Shown here: piece by piece, positions 14,841 to 22,228 of the stretch
How the letters are laid out: the number at the start of each line of letters is the position of its first letter
Numbering within the stretch: the stretch's first letter is position 1
NCBI GenBank assembly: GCA_910586045.1
Contig: CAJUIH010000031.1
Location: forward strand, 1-27,674
Length of the DNA stretch: 27,674 nucleotides
From: an uncultured Eubacterium sp.
GTDB lineage: Bacteria > Bacillota > Clostridia > Lachnospirales > Lachnospiraceae
Direction of reading: 5' to 3'
Program-made: the position numbers and the translations under genes
The notes under the pieces: generated by a model
Database searches by the model: none
Told to the model about the DNA's origin: nothing
Seen by the model: the letters and a program-made list of their open reading frames with translations, nothing else

Positions 14841-14869
14841 TTCCATTTCCACAAATTTCATGGTATACT
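14841..14869 (+). promoter_or_regulatory. Extended -10 promoter of putP
   Basis: TGGTATACT (14861-14869) is an extended -10 element, with a weak -35 TTCCAT (14841-14846) 17 bases upstream. Transcription would begin near 14876, leaving an 80-base leader before putP. The leader contains GCCTGA, TCAGGC and the self-complementary GCCTGTACAGGC. Confidence 0.45.
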
Positions 14870-14958
14870 ACTTGGGCGTGCCTGAAATGCTTTATCAGAT
14901 TACCGTGTAAAATCAGGCCGTGCAAAAAAACGCCTGTACAGGCAGATTGGAGTTTTTT

Positions 14959-16482
14959 ATGAATACATCTTCTATTTTAATTATGGCCGCTATCCTCCTT
15001 TATCTTTTGCTTATGCTGCTGATCGGCGTCCGTTTTTCCAAGAACAATACCTCCACGGATGATTTCTATCTCGGCGGCCGCAAGCTCGGGCCGTTGGTCA
15101 CCGCTATGAGCGCGGAAGCAAGCGATATGTCCAGTTGGCTATTGATGGGCCTGCCAGGCGTAGCATACCTGACCGGAATCTGCGACGCAGCCTGGACCGC
15201 AATCGGGCTTGCGCTCGGCACATGGCTGAACTGGTTTTTTGTATCCAAGAAAATTCGCCGCTACAGCCAGCAGATTGGCGCGATTACCATCCCGGATTTC
15301 TTTTCCAAAAGGTACCATGACAAAAATATGCTGAACTGTATCGCTGCCATTATTATTGTCCTATTTTTTATTCCTTATACGGCAAGCGGTTTTGCTGCCT
15401 GCGGAAAATTGTTTGCTTCCCTGTTTCAGGTGGACTATATGGCGGCTATGATCATCTGCGCGGTTATTATTGTCGCCTATACCATCCTGGGCGGTTTTCT
15501 TGCCGCCTCCACTACGGATCTGATTCAAAGTATCGTCATGACAATCGCGCTTCTTACGGTTGTTTTATACAGCGCAAACGCAGCCGGCGGTTTTGACGTC
15601 GTCATGGAAAATACCCAAAAGCTGCCGGGCTATCTGTCGCTTGTCAATACCCACGACCCTGCCTCGCACACCGCGCAGCCTTACGGCGTCATTACTATTT
15701 TTTCCATGCTCGCATGGGGGCTTGGCTACTTTGGCATGCCGCATGTACTGCTGCGTTTTATGGCGATTGAAGAAGAAGACAAACTTACGGTTTCCCGCAG
15801 GATTGCATCCGTATGGGTTGTCATTTCCATGGCGGTCGCCATCTTTATCGGCGTCTGCGGGCTGGCGGTCAGCAAAGCCGGGGTCATCGACACATTAACT
15901 GGCAGTGATTCCGAAACGATAATCGTTAAAATTGCCGGGCTGCTCAGCACACAGAATTTCGCCGCCGCGCTGTTGGCCGGCATTATCCTGGCCGGTATTT
16001 TAGCCGCTACCATGTCCACGGCGGACAGCCAATTGCTTGTCGCTTCTTCCAGTGTATCACAAAATCTGCTGAGCGATACATTCGGTATCCGGATGAGCCA
16101 AAAAACTTCTCTGATTGCCGCAAGAATCACCGTTTTGGTCATCAGCGCGATTGCGGTCTTTTTGGCAAGGGACCCGTCCAGCAGCGTATTTAGCATTGTC
16201 AGCTTCGCATGGGCCGGATTCGGCGCCGCGTTCGGCCCGGTTGTTTTATGCGCATTATTTTGGAAACGAAGCAACAAATACGGCGCTTTCGCCAGCATGC
16301 TAAGCGGCGGCGTCATGATCTTTGTTTGGAAATACATGGTACGTCCGCTCGGCGGCGCCTGGAATATCTATGAACTGCTTCCGGCATTTTTGGCCGCGCT
16401 GGCATGCAATATCATCGTATCCCTGCTTACCAAAAAACCGGACGCTTCGATCGAAGCAGAGTTTGAACGGGCGATGCGGTAA
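14959..16482 (+). CDS. putP: Sodium/proline symporter PutP
   Basis: A 507-residue sodium:solute symporter of the SSS family that imports proline with sodium. PutP-type signatures are intact: FYLGGRKLGPLVTAMSAEASDMSSWL near the start (about 35-60), the core segment WFFVSKKIRRYSQ, IPYTASGFAACGK, GYFGMPHVLLRFMAI, and the C-terminal ATMSTADSQLLVASS. About 13 membrane spans are expected along the length. ATG at 14959 is chosen: TTGGAG lies six bases before it, and the frame extending to GTG 14920 crosses the leader. It is the only intact plus-strand gene here and a monocistron, divergent from degV and convergent with the 751-residue protein gene. It may also serve osmoprotection; nothing in the sequence decides. 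Confidence 0.94.
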   Translation: MNTSSILIMAAILLYLLLMLLIGVRFSKNNTSTDDFYLGGRKLGPLVTAMSAEASDMSSWLLMGLPGVAYLTGICDAAWTAIGLALGTWLNWFFVSKKIRRYSQQIGAITIPDFFSKRYHDKNMLNCIAAIIIVLFFIPYTASGFAACGKLFASLFQVDYMAAMIICAVIIVAYTILGGFLAASTTDLIQSIVMTIALLTVVLYSANAAGGFDVVMENTQKLPGYLSLVNTHDPASHTAQPYGVITIFSMLAWGLGYFGMPHVLLRFMAIEEEDKLTVSRRIASVWVVISMAVAIFIGVCGLAVSKAGVIDTLTGSDSETIIVKIAGLLSTQNFAAALLAGIILAGILAATMSTADSQLLVASSSVSQNLLSDTFGIRMSQKTSLIAARITVLVISAIAVFLARDPSSSVFSIVSFAWAGFGAAFGPVVLCALFWKRSNKYGAFASMLSGGVMIFVWKYMVRPLGGAWNIYELLPAFLAALACNIIVSLLTKKPDASIEAEFERAMR

Positions 16483-16501
16483 ATTATCCAGCAAAAAAAC
16501 G

Positions 16502-16543
16502 CCGAGCCGAAACAGCATTGCATTCGCGTCTGTTTCGGCCCGG
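16502..16543. terminator. Bidirectional terminator between putP and the 751-residue protein gene
   Basis: A 14-bp stem with one mismatch (CCGAGCCGAAACAG with CTGTTTCGGCCCGG) and a 14-base loop separates two converging genes. In the minus direction CG and seven T follow the stem, a strong intrinsic terminator. In the plus direction the tail is weaker (TGTTTTCC). Confidence 0.85.
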
Positions 16544-16551
16544 TGTTTTCC

Positions 16552-18807
16552 TTATGATTGATAATACATCAAATTATCTTTTAATTCCTGCGTGAGTTCT
16601 CCGCCGGCTTTTTCATATTTGTCATACAACGCGTTCAGCCGCTGTACTTTCTTTTCACTGTCCCGGTCATATTTCGGAATCGAAATCTGATAAACCGGAT
16701 TGGATTTCAATTTCAGACGAATTTCTTTCGCAAACGGACAATACTGGACTAAAATCTCCCGCGCCACTTTATTCACACGAAAACTTCCTTTGGATTCATA
16801 ATTTACCCAGCTTTGGTAGTCTTTGACAAAGACTTCCCGGTAATTATTTTTTGCCCTTGCAATGGCAATTTTGAGTTTTTCCTTTGCGTCTGCGGACAAA
16901 TCCCGGTTTTTGCGGTAAAACTGGATATAATCACAGTATTCCGACGTCAGAGATTTTTCCCGTACATCATTCCAGCGTACTCCTTGTATTTTTCGGCACA
17001 TTTCCCAGCGGTACCTGCCGACCGTTTCAATCATCATGTCTTCCAGGCTGGCCGCCGTAAAAATCGGAAACAGAAAACGCCCCGGCGTATCGCGGCGCTT
17101 ATCCGCCGTTTCCTGCCACATCATAGCCCTTGTACCCGCATTCGGCATCAGGACCAGATCCGGAAGCACTTCCGCCATCAATGTCTCATGATTTAAAATG
17201 TCCTTTCCATCCCCGGTAAAATTCACTTCCCGGTAAAATACGGAAAAATCAACTTTACGCAGCTTGTTCAGCTCGTCTTCCAGCCGTTCCACCGTAACCG
17301 CCATCTTATCAACGGCGTTGATAATGTCATATTCGCCCAAAACCGGACAAAATGTCGTAATCTTTCCGTACGTAATACGGTTTGCGGAAGCAAACATATT
17401 ATTAATTTCAAATCTAACTTTTTCCTTTTGATCGTTCTGCATGGACTTCACCTGCGCATCGGAAAGATCACCGTTTTTACGCTGTTCCAGCAGATAGGCC
17501 ATGTAGTCCAATTCAAATTCATTTTTGGAAGGCTCTTTTTTCCTAAGATAAATTTGTTTGAGCCATTCATAAATCGTAAAAACACGTTCCGAACGAAACT
17601 GGCGCAGCCGGCCGGTCAAATCATACAATGCTTTTGCATGCTCTTCCCCGACAAGCCCGACGTCCATAAAACCGAAATTTAAAAACATTTCTATAATCGG
17701 TGAAATGGTATCTTCATTCTGCACCGCATTGATGAAAACTTTAAAGTAGATATCATAAAACAGCGGTGTAATCTGCTTTCGGACCTGATAAGCCGCGGAG
17801 TCCGTAGAGGTTCGGTCCGCCAAGTTCTTAAACGCCTGCATATGCCCCTCAAACGTTTTGATTTCTTCTAAGGAAAGCTGTGCATATTCTAAAATATGAC
17901 GCATACAGTCTTCCGAAAGGATATCCACCCCTTTTGTAAACTGCGCCTGCGATACATTCGCAAAATCATATCCTTCATACTGCTTTACACGTTCTTCCAC
18001 GAGTTTCGGATCAAACAATTGGATTTTCTGTATAAAGCCTGTAAGGTAAGAAATTTCCTGACGCACCGGCGCCAGTTCCAAATGCCTTTTCGCAGACCGA
18101 ACCGCAAGGTCAAAATATAAATAATACATATCATTCCCGGATTCCGATAAGAGAATATCTTTATTGTCGGTTAAATATTCTACCATTTCCCCTATTCCGA
18201 GCATTGCGCGGTGCATCTGCGCGGACGCTTCCTTAATGACGCCGAGGCTGAGGTTTTTATCCCACATCATTAACTGGATATATTCCTTTAAAATATTCCG
18301 GATCAGGCTGATACTGTTGTTCACTTCCCATGCCTCTGTCTTATGCTTTAACTCCAGCATACGAAAATAATCCATCTGCGGAAACGCGCATTCATCCAAT
18401 TGGTTGCTGCCGCAATACGTCTTGTAATCATTATAAACCGTCTGCACAAATGCCTGGAGCTGGCTGACACGTTTCTGCATCTGGGAATACAGTACAAAAA
18501 CCCGGTGCCTTTGCGCAATCGCTGTCCGTACAAACAAACCCCGGTACCGTTCATCCGCTGCCAGAAAAACCTGCAGATCCTCCGTTGTCTGGCATGGAAT
18601 ACCGATTAATGCCGTATCTTCCTGTGCAATATAATCACAAATATACCAATCTGTTTCCACAATGCCTATAATGGCATTCGGCCCAAGGGATATTTCCGCA
18701 AAACCCAGCTTCTGCAGTACCAGCCCCTGTTGGATCAGATACCAGGCTTTGACTTTATCTTTTCTTTTGGCAATTTGTTTCCCTTTTTGTACTTTCAATA
18801 CTTTCAT
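16552..18807 (-). CDS. Large protein with cyclic-nucleotide-binding-like N-terminus, function unknown
   Basis: A 751-residue cytoplasmic protein. Residues about 1-95 resemble a Crp-type beta-roll: alternating short strands around VKAWYLIQQGLVL, LGPNAIIGIVE and DTALIGIP, followed by a linker helix with YRGLFVRTAIAQRHRVF. The usual phosphate-binding-cassette signature is not evident, so nucleotide binding is uncertain. The remaining 650 residues are mostly helical, with no HTH, kinase or membrane segment that I can see. Features include YDFANVSQAQFTKGVDIL, a Met-rich stretch near GTRAMMWQE, and a basic C-terminal part (FVKDYQSWVNYESKGSFRVNK in two segments). The ATG at 18807 has only GCGGG upstream. 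Proteins of this length with a Crp-like N-terminus are, as I recall, conserved in Lachnospiraceae without known role. It has its own promoter and terminator. Confidence 0.75.
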   Translation of the reverse strand: MKVLKVQKGKQIAKRKDKVKAWYLIQQGLVLQKLGFAEISLGPNAIIGIVETDWYICDYIAQEDTALIGIPCQTTEDLQVFLAADERYRGLFVRTAIAQRHRVFVLYSQMQKRVSQLQAFVQTVYNDYKTYCGSNQLDECAFPQMDYFRMLELKHKTEAWEVNNSISLIRNILKEYIQLMMWDKNLSLGVIKEASAQMHRAMLGIGEMVEYLTDNKDILLSESGNDMYYLYFDLAVRSAKRHLELAPVRQEISYLTGFIQKIQLFDPKLVEERVKQYEGYDFANVSQAQFTKGVDILSEDCMRHILEYAQLSLEEIKTFEGHMQAFKNLADRTSTDSAAYQVRKQITPLFYDIYFKVFINAVQNEDTISPIIEMFLNFGFMDVGLVGEEHAKALYDLTGRLRQFRSERVFTIYEWLKQIYLRKKEPSKNEFELDYMAYLLEQRKNGDLSDAQVKSMQNDQKEKVRFEINNMFASANRITYGKITTFCPVLGEYDIINAVDKMAVTVERLEDELNKLRKVDFSVFYREVNFTGDGKDILNHETLMAEVLPDLVLMPNAGTRAMMWQETADKRRDTPGRFLFPIFTAASLEDMMIETVGRYRWEMCRKIQGVRWNDVREKSLTSEYCDYIQFYRKNRDLSADAKEKLKIAIARAKNNYREVFVKDYQSWVNYESKGSFRVNKVAREILVQYCPFAKEIRLKLKSNPVYQISIPKYDRDSEKKVQRLNALYDKYEKAGGELTQELKDNLMYYQS

Positions 18808-18885
18808 ACGATCTACCCGCCGCTTTCTGTTTTTCGATAACCAAAACTCTTTCTTTTCATACTGTTTTAGAAAACCTCTGCTTCT

Positions 18886-18914
18886 ATTTTAGCGGGAATT
18901 GTGTGATATTGCAA
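18886..18914 (-). promoter_or_regulatory. Sigma-A promoter of the 751-residue protein gene
   Basis: On the minus strand TTGCAA (18914-18909), a 17-base spacer and TAAAAT (18891-18886) closely match the sigma-A consensus. It lies in the 148-base gap after the last gene of the GntR/ABC locus and yields a leader of about 70 bases. Confidence 0.7.
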
Positions 18915-18955
18915 GAATTTTTCATAAGGGCCTTGCATAGGGTCCGGTATCCCTC

Positions 18956-19681
18956 TTACAGATCGACCTGTTTTTTTCGTATCATCAGCCAGGACAGCGC
19001 AAGCATGAGAGCGGAAATCACAAGCAGTCCGGCCAGCAGCCCGTTTTCCGGCATTTCTATAAAAAATTCTATGATCCGGCGCAGGATCCTGCCGACAGCC
19101 GAATCCGACTGTTTTGCCGCACAGACAAATTTGGAAATGCGTGAAATACCTCCCGCGCAGGCAACACATAAAACCCATAAGATCACAAACGCAATTTTTC
19201 CATATTTTAAAAACGTGGCACCCATAAGCCCGATCAGGCCGACCATGACAAAACCGGATACCCAAATATATTTCCACTGGAATAAAAATCCCATGTCAAA
19301 TTCATTGATCCTGTCTGAAAACGCCGTATGCAGCACAAACCGTTCGAACAGATGCAGTACAAACGCGACCGCCGCCATTACTAAAAACTCTGCATACGAA
19401 AAAAGCAGATACATAGGAACGAGACGCCTGCGGACGGAACCCATGCCGACCCCAATATTAAAACATAACGCCAGCGAAGTCATCCCCATTGTCAGCATGA
19501 TAACAAAACATCCCATAACAGCCGCCAGCGTTCCCAGCGGAACCAGCGTTTCGTCTTGATCCGTCTGCGATGCAATGACTGCAAGCATAATCTCGCCAAA
19601 TATAAACAATCCTGTTTCAACTGCCAAAATAAAAGCCAATTCATCCCATCTTAAAACCGCCTGTTTTTTTAATTCCCTCAT
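18956..19681 (-). CDS. Polytopic membrane protein of the GntR/ABC locus (second permease)
   Basis: A 241-residue protein with about six hydrophobic segments and little sequence identity to a named family. The spans fall near residues 14-35, 45-68, 88-110, 135-160, 164-182 and 212-230, with a cytoplasmic basic end RKKQVDL. Together with the preceding membrane protein and ATPase it probably makes an ABC-2-type exporter or sensor of the YtrA-regulated kind. The ATG at 19681 has GGAGGG seven bases upstream; the longer frame to 19717 lacks support. It is the last gene of the unit and the next gene downstream has its own promoter. Confidence 0.7.
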   Translation of the reverse strand: MRELKKQAVLRWDELAFILAVETGLFIFGEIMLAVIASQTDQDETLVPLGTLAAVMGCFVIMLTMGMTSLALCFNIGVGMGSVRRRLVPMYLLFSYAEFLVMAAVAFVLHLFERFVLHTAFSDRINEFDMGFLFQWKYIWVSGFVMVGLIGLMGATFLKYGKIAFVILWVLCVACAGGISRISKFVCAAKQSDSAVGRILRRIIEFFIEMPENGLLAGLLVISALMLALSWLMIRKKQVDL

Positions 19682-19742
19682 ACACTTTCCCTCCGTCCCG
19701 GCCGCTTTGGCCCACATGCTTTCTCATTCCAGTTATTTTTTG

Positions 19743-20414
19743 TTAAATTCTGACTTCATAATTTTTTAACAACCGCCATAAAAACACATAGGATCCCGCA
19801 CAACACGCCGCTGCCGCGCCTGCCAGCACCCACTGCACCAGCAGGGCATCTTTGCCCGTCAGCTCATCGGCCCAGATCTGTATATCCGCACCGCCGGACA
19901 GGCTGAAATAAACCGCCGCACTTATGGCTATGCCCACTGTCGCTCCAAAGAAAACCATTCTGGACAGCTTCCCAAACTTCACAACTACAATACCGGACAG
20001 CTTCCCAAAAGCTTCCACCAATAGATACACGGCAAGCACAAACAGCGCACTGACCGGCTGATGGCGCGGATTGAATATTCGTTCCAAAACCTCATACAAA
20101 ATAATGCACTGCGCGATGTACAGCAAATCCATAACCAGATTACCCGCGAATACATTGCGTCTTCTGCACCCCATGGAAATCAGCAGGGAATAGCATTGCT
20201 GCACCACAGACACCCCGGTAACATACAGGATCGTCCCCGCTATAAACAGGATACTGCCCGGGATCGACGTCAGCATATCCGAAAAACTGGCGGAACTGTT
20301 AATCAGCCACATATAAATGGTCATAGCAGCGCCTAAGCCGGCTGCGCACAGTACATACTGTTCTCCAATTCCAATAAAATACCGCAATGCACGCGTTATC
20401 CCGCTTTTTTTCAT
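19743..20414 (-). CDS. Polytopic membrane protein of the GntR/ABC locus (first permease)
   Basis: A 223-residue membrane protein with about six hydrophobic segments (near 18-40, 47-75, 88-108, 118-142, 150-172 and 190-214). The ATG overlaps the ATPase stop codon (ATGA), showing translational coupling, and GGAGGG lies nine bases upstream. A loop with SMGCRRRNVFAGNL after span 2 is the sort of cytoplasmic coupling segment seen in ABC-2 permeases. I assign it as a transporter subunit from gene order, not from a specific signature. The substrate is unknown; YtrA-type systems in Bacillus respond to cell-wall antibiotics. Confidence 0.7.
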   Translation of the reverse strand: MKKSGITRALRYFIGIGEQYVLCAAGLGAAMTIYMWLINSSASFSDMLTSIPGSILFIAGTILYVTGVSVVQQCYSLLISMGCRRRNVFAGNLVMDLLYIAQCIILYEVLERIFNPRHQPVSALFVLAVYLLVEAFGKLSGIVVVKFGKLSRMVFFGATVGIAISAAVYFSLSGGADIQIWADELTGKDALLVQWVLAGAAAACCAGSYVFLWRLLKNYEVRI

Positions 20415-21289
20415 GCGACCGGTCCCTCCTCCCCGCAATAGGCCAGAAACAATTCCTGCAGGCTGACCGGCTGCACTGTAATATCATACCCTTCCGCCAG
20501 CTTTTGCCCATCACGCAGCACAACCGTCACTCCTTTGCTGCGTCCCATATGCTGGCTGTTCAATATTTGCAGGCCCGCGCACGCCGCGTCCACATCCGCA
20601 GCGTTTCCGCTTATATGCATCGAACGAGACAGCAGATCCTGTGTATTTTCTTTGCATAAAATACAGCCGTCTTTTAATATAACAACTTCTTCAAATAAAT
20701 CCGCCGCTTCCTCGATAATATGCGTAGATATCACAAAAGTTCTGCCGCTGCGTGCATATTCGTCAATCACAAGCCGGTAAAACTGTTCCCTCGCTACGAC
20801 GTCCAAACCCGCGACCGGTTCATCCATAATCGTAATATCCGCTTTGCTGGCCAGCGCAACAATAATGGTTACCATACTCATCATACCTTTTGACAGCTTG
20901 GATATTTTCTTTTTTATATCCAGATGAAATAATTTGATCAATTCGTCTGCCATCTGCTTATCCCAATTGGGATAAAATACAGACGCCGTCCTTAAATATT
21001 CTTTTACTTTCATCGTATTCGGCCCGCTTGCCGTAACCGGATTTAATTCCCTCGAAAAACACAGGTGGTCCAAGACAGCCTGATTTTCCCATACCTGCAT
21101 CCCGTGATAGGTCACCGATCCGCTCGTTGCCGGATTCTGCGCCGTCAGAATGGATAACAGCGTTGTTTTTCCGGCGCCGTTTCTCCCAATTAATCCATAT
21201 ATTTTGCCCTGTTCAATTTCCAGATTAATCTCTTTTAATACTGTGGTCTTATTGTATGTTTTATTGAGATTTTTACAAATGAGACTCAT
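20411..21289 (-). CDS. ABC transporter ATP-binding protein (YtrB-like)
   Basis: A 292-residue ATPase subunit. Walker A is GRNGAGKT (35-42), the signature is the LSKGM variant (132-136) common in this branch rather than LSGGQ, Walker B with the catalytic glutamate is DITIMDEP (151-158), the D-loop is AGLD, and the switch histidine is H190 in ISTHI. The last 80 residues form a small extra domain ending in VSLQELFLAYCGEEG. The ATG has GGAGGAG three bases upstream and follows the GntR stop by 38 bases. It powers the two membrane proteins encoded next. The GntR neighbour is the likely repressor of the unit. Confidence 0.92.
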   Translation of the reverse strand: MSLICKNLNKTYNKTTVLKEINLEIEQGKIYGLIGRNGAGKTTLLSILTAQNPATSGSVTYHGMQVWENQAVLDHLCFSRELNPVTASGPNTMKVKEYLRTASVFYPNWDKQMADELIKLFHLDIKKKISKLSKGMMSMVTIIVALASKADITIMDEPVAGLDVVAREQFYRLVIDEYARSGRTFVISTHIIEEAADLFEEVVILKDGCILCKENTQDLLSRSMHISGNAADVDAACAGLQILNSQHMGRSKGVTVVLRDGQKLAEGYDITVQPVSLQELFLAYCGEEGPVA

Positions 21290-21327
21290 AAACTCCTCCG
21301 TTCCGTACCATCCGGTACTTCAAAAAT

Positions 21328-21690
21328 TTATTCCGCGCGGTCAATCATTTCCACCAATTCCTGTTTGCTGATTCCCAGACTGGACGCTTCGGTCAACAGT
21401 GCTTTGATAAAATTTTCATAAAAAGCATTCCTGCGTTTCTCTTTAATTTCCTGTTTTGCCCGTTCCGCTACAAACATACCGATTCCCCTTTTCTTATACA
21501 AAATACCTTCTTCTACAAGCAGATTAATGCCTTTTGCCGCGGTAGCCGGATTAATCTTAAAAAACTTCGCCAGCTCGTTTGTGCTGGGTATTTTTTCATT
21601 TTCCAGCAAAACATCCCGCAAAATATCATTTTCAATCATTTCACTGATTTGCAGATAGATTGATTTTTGCTGGTTTAGCATTTCATTCAA
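21328..21690 (-). CDS. GntR-family repressor, YtrA subfamily
   Basis: A 120-residue regulator with one winged helix-turn-helix (about 8-76: IPSTNELAKFFKINPATAAKG, then LVEEGILYKKRGIGMFV in sequence) and only a short helical tail for dimerisation. This is the mark of the YtrA subfamily, which controls adjacent ABC-2 transporter genes. The start is TTG at 21690, with GGGGG nine bases upstream; the first in-frame ATG (21681) is too far from it. An upstream out-of-frame ATG encodes only MFE. A palindromic operator overlaps its own promoter, so it probably represses itself and the following ABC genes. Confidence 0.92.
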   Translation of the reverse strand: MNEMLNQQKSIYLQISEMIENDILRDVLLENEKIPSTNELAKFFKINPATAAKGINLLVEEGILYKKRGIGMFVAERAKQEIKEKRRNAFYENFIKALLTEASSLGISKQELVEMIDRAE

Positions 21691-21724
21691 ACATACTGAC
21701 CCCCTTTCGGTTCGTTAGTTTATT

Positions 21725-21748
21725 GGTTCATTACTTATGTAATTAACC
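21725..21748. promoter_or_regulatory. Probable GntR/YtrA operator
   Basis: GGTTCATTAC and GTAATTAACC form an inverted repeat (9 of 10 pairs) around TTAT. A third half-site, GGTTCGTTAG, lies 16 bases away at 21709-21718, toward the gene. The palindrome begins inside the -10 element and covers the expected start of transcription, a typical arrangement for repression. Confidence 0.65.
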
Positions 21749-21774
21749 ATAGCACCAGTGAAGCAGTTTGTCAA
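21746..21774 (-). promoter_or_regulatory. Sigma-A promoter of the GntR/ABC operon
   Basis: On the minus strand a perfect TTGACA (21774-21769), a 17-base spacer and TATGGT (21751-21746) precede the regulator gene. It lies directly behind the terminator of the TSCPD gene and gives a leader of about 50 bases. Confidence 0.75.
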
Positions 21775-21783
21775 CTGTTTTTA

Positions 21784-21823
21784 CAAAAAAATCCTCCAAC
21801 CGTGTCTCATACGGTTAGAGGAT
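21784..21823 (-). terminator. Intrinsic terminator of the TSCPD gene
   Basis: A 13-bp stem with one mismatch (arms 21811-21823 and 21791-21803, 7-base loop GTCTCAT in plus reading) is followed in the minus direction by seven T at 21790-21784. It separates the TSCPD gene from the GntR promoter, whose -35 begins about ten bases later. Confidence 0.88.
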
Positions 21824-21848
21824 CGATCACACCAAATAAAATTTTCCG

Positions 21849-22121
21849 TTATACCGCCCCTGCGCACTTCTGCTGCTCTTCAAACGCCGCCCTGCAGGCT
21901 TTCGCCAACTGGTCTCCGCAGGATGTCTGTTTATTCCCGCAGGTAATGCCCGAAAGCTTCTTCTCAATCTGATCCACTGTCAGCCCATTTACCAGCGCCG
22001 GGATCGCTTTCAGATTACCGTTGCACCCTCCGGTAAATGATACATCCGTGACCACATCGCCTTCGATATTTAACCGGATTTCTGTCGAGCAGGTATTTTT
22101 CGTCTTGTATAAATACTGCAT
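21849..22121 (-). CDS. TSCPD domain-containing small protein
   Basis: A 90-residue cysteine-rich protein matching the stand-alone TSCPD family (TIGR03905-like), related to a domain found at the end of some ribonucleotide reductases; the function is unknown and metal binding is suspected. The pattern is clear: C11 in NTCSTEI, the central VSFTGGCNGNLKAIPALV (C33), ITCGNK (C61), and TSCGDQLAKAC (C68, C76). The name-giving motif TSCPD is TSCGD here, with Pro replaced by Gly. An ideal AAGGAGG site lies before the ATG. It has its own promoter and terminator, so it is a separate unit downstream of the permease gene. Confidence 0.88.
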   Translation of the reverse strand: MQYLYKTKNTCSTEIRLNIEGDVVTDVSFTGGCNGNLKAIPALVNGLTVDQIEKKLSGITCGNKQTSCGDQLAKACRAAFEEQQKCAGAV

Positions 22122-22197
22122 GCTGATTCCTCCTTTTCCATGCGTTCTGCCTTTCCTGTTTGCACTGTTTAGCCTTTATGTTTCCGACGTATACCAT

Positions 22198-22226
22198 ATC
22201 ATACTTACCCTTTCTTGTACAGCCAA
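22198..22226 (-). promoter_or_regulatory. Sigma-A promoter of the TSCPD gene
   Basis: On the minus strand TTGGCT (22226-22221), a 17-base spacer and TATGAT (22203-22198) lie directly behind the stop codon of the permease gene, with a leader of about 70 bases. Read-through from the permease gene remains possible because no terminator lies between. Confidence 0.6.
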
Positions 22227-22228
22227 AA

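Noticed and set aside
15726..16337. Minus-strand frame of 203 codons inside putP
   Set aside because: Antisense shadow of a clear symporter gene; composition is biased and no start signal is present.
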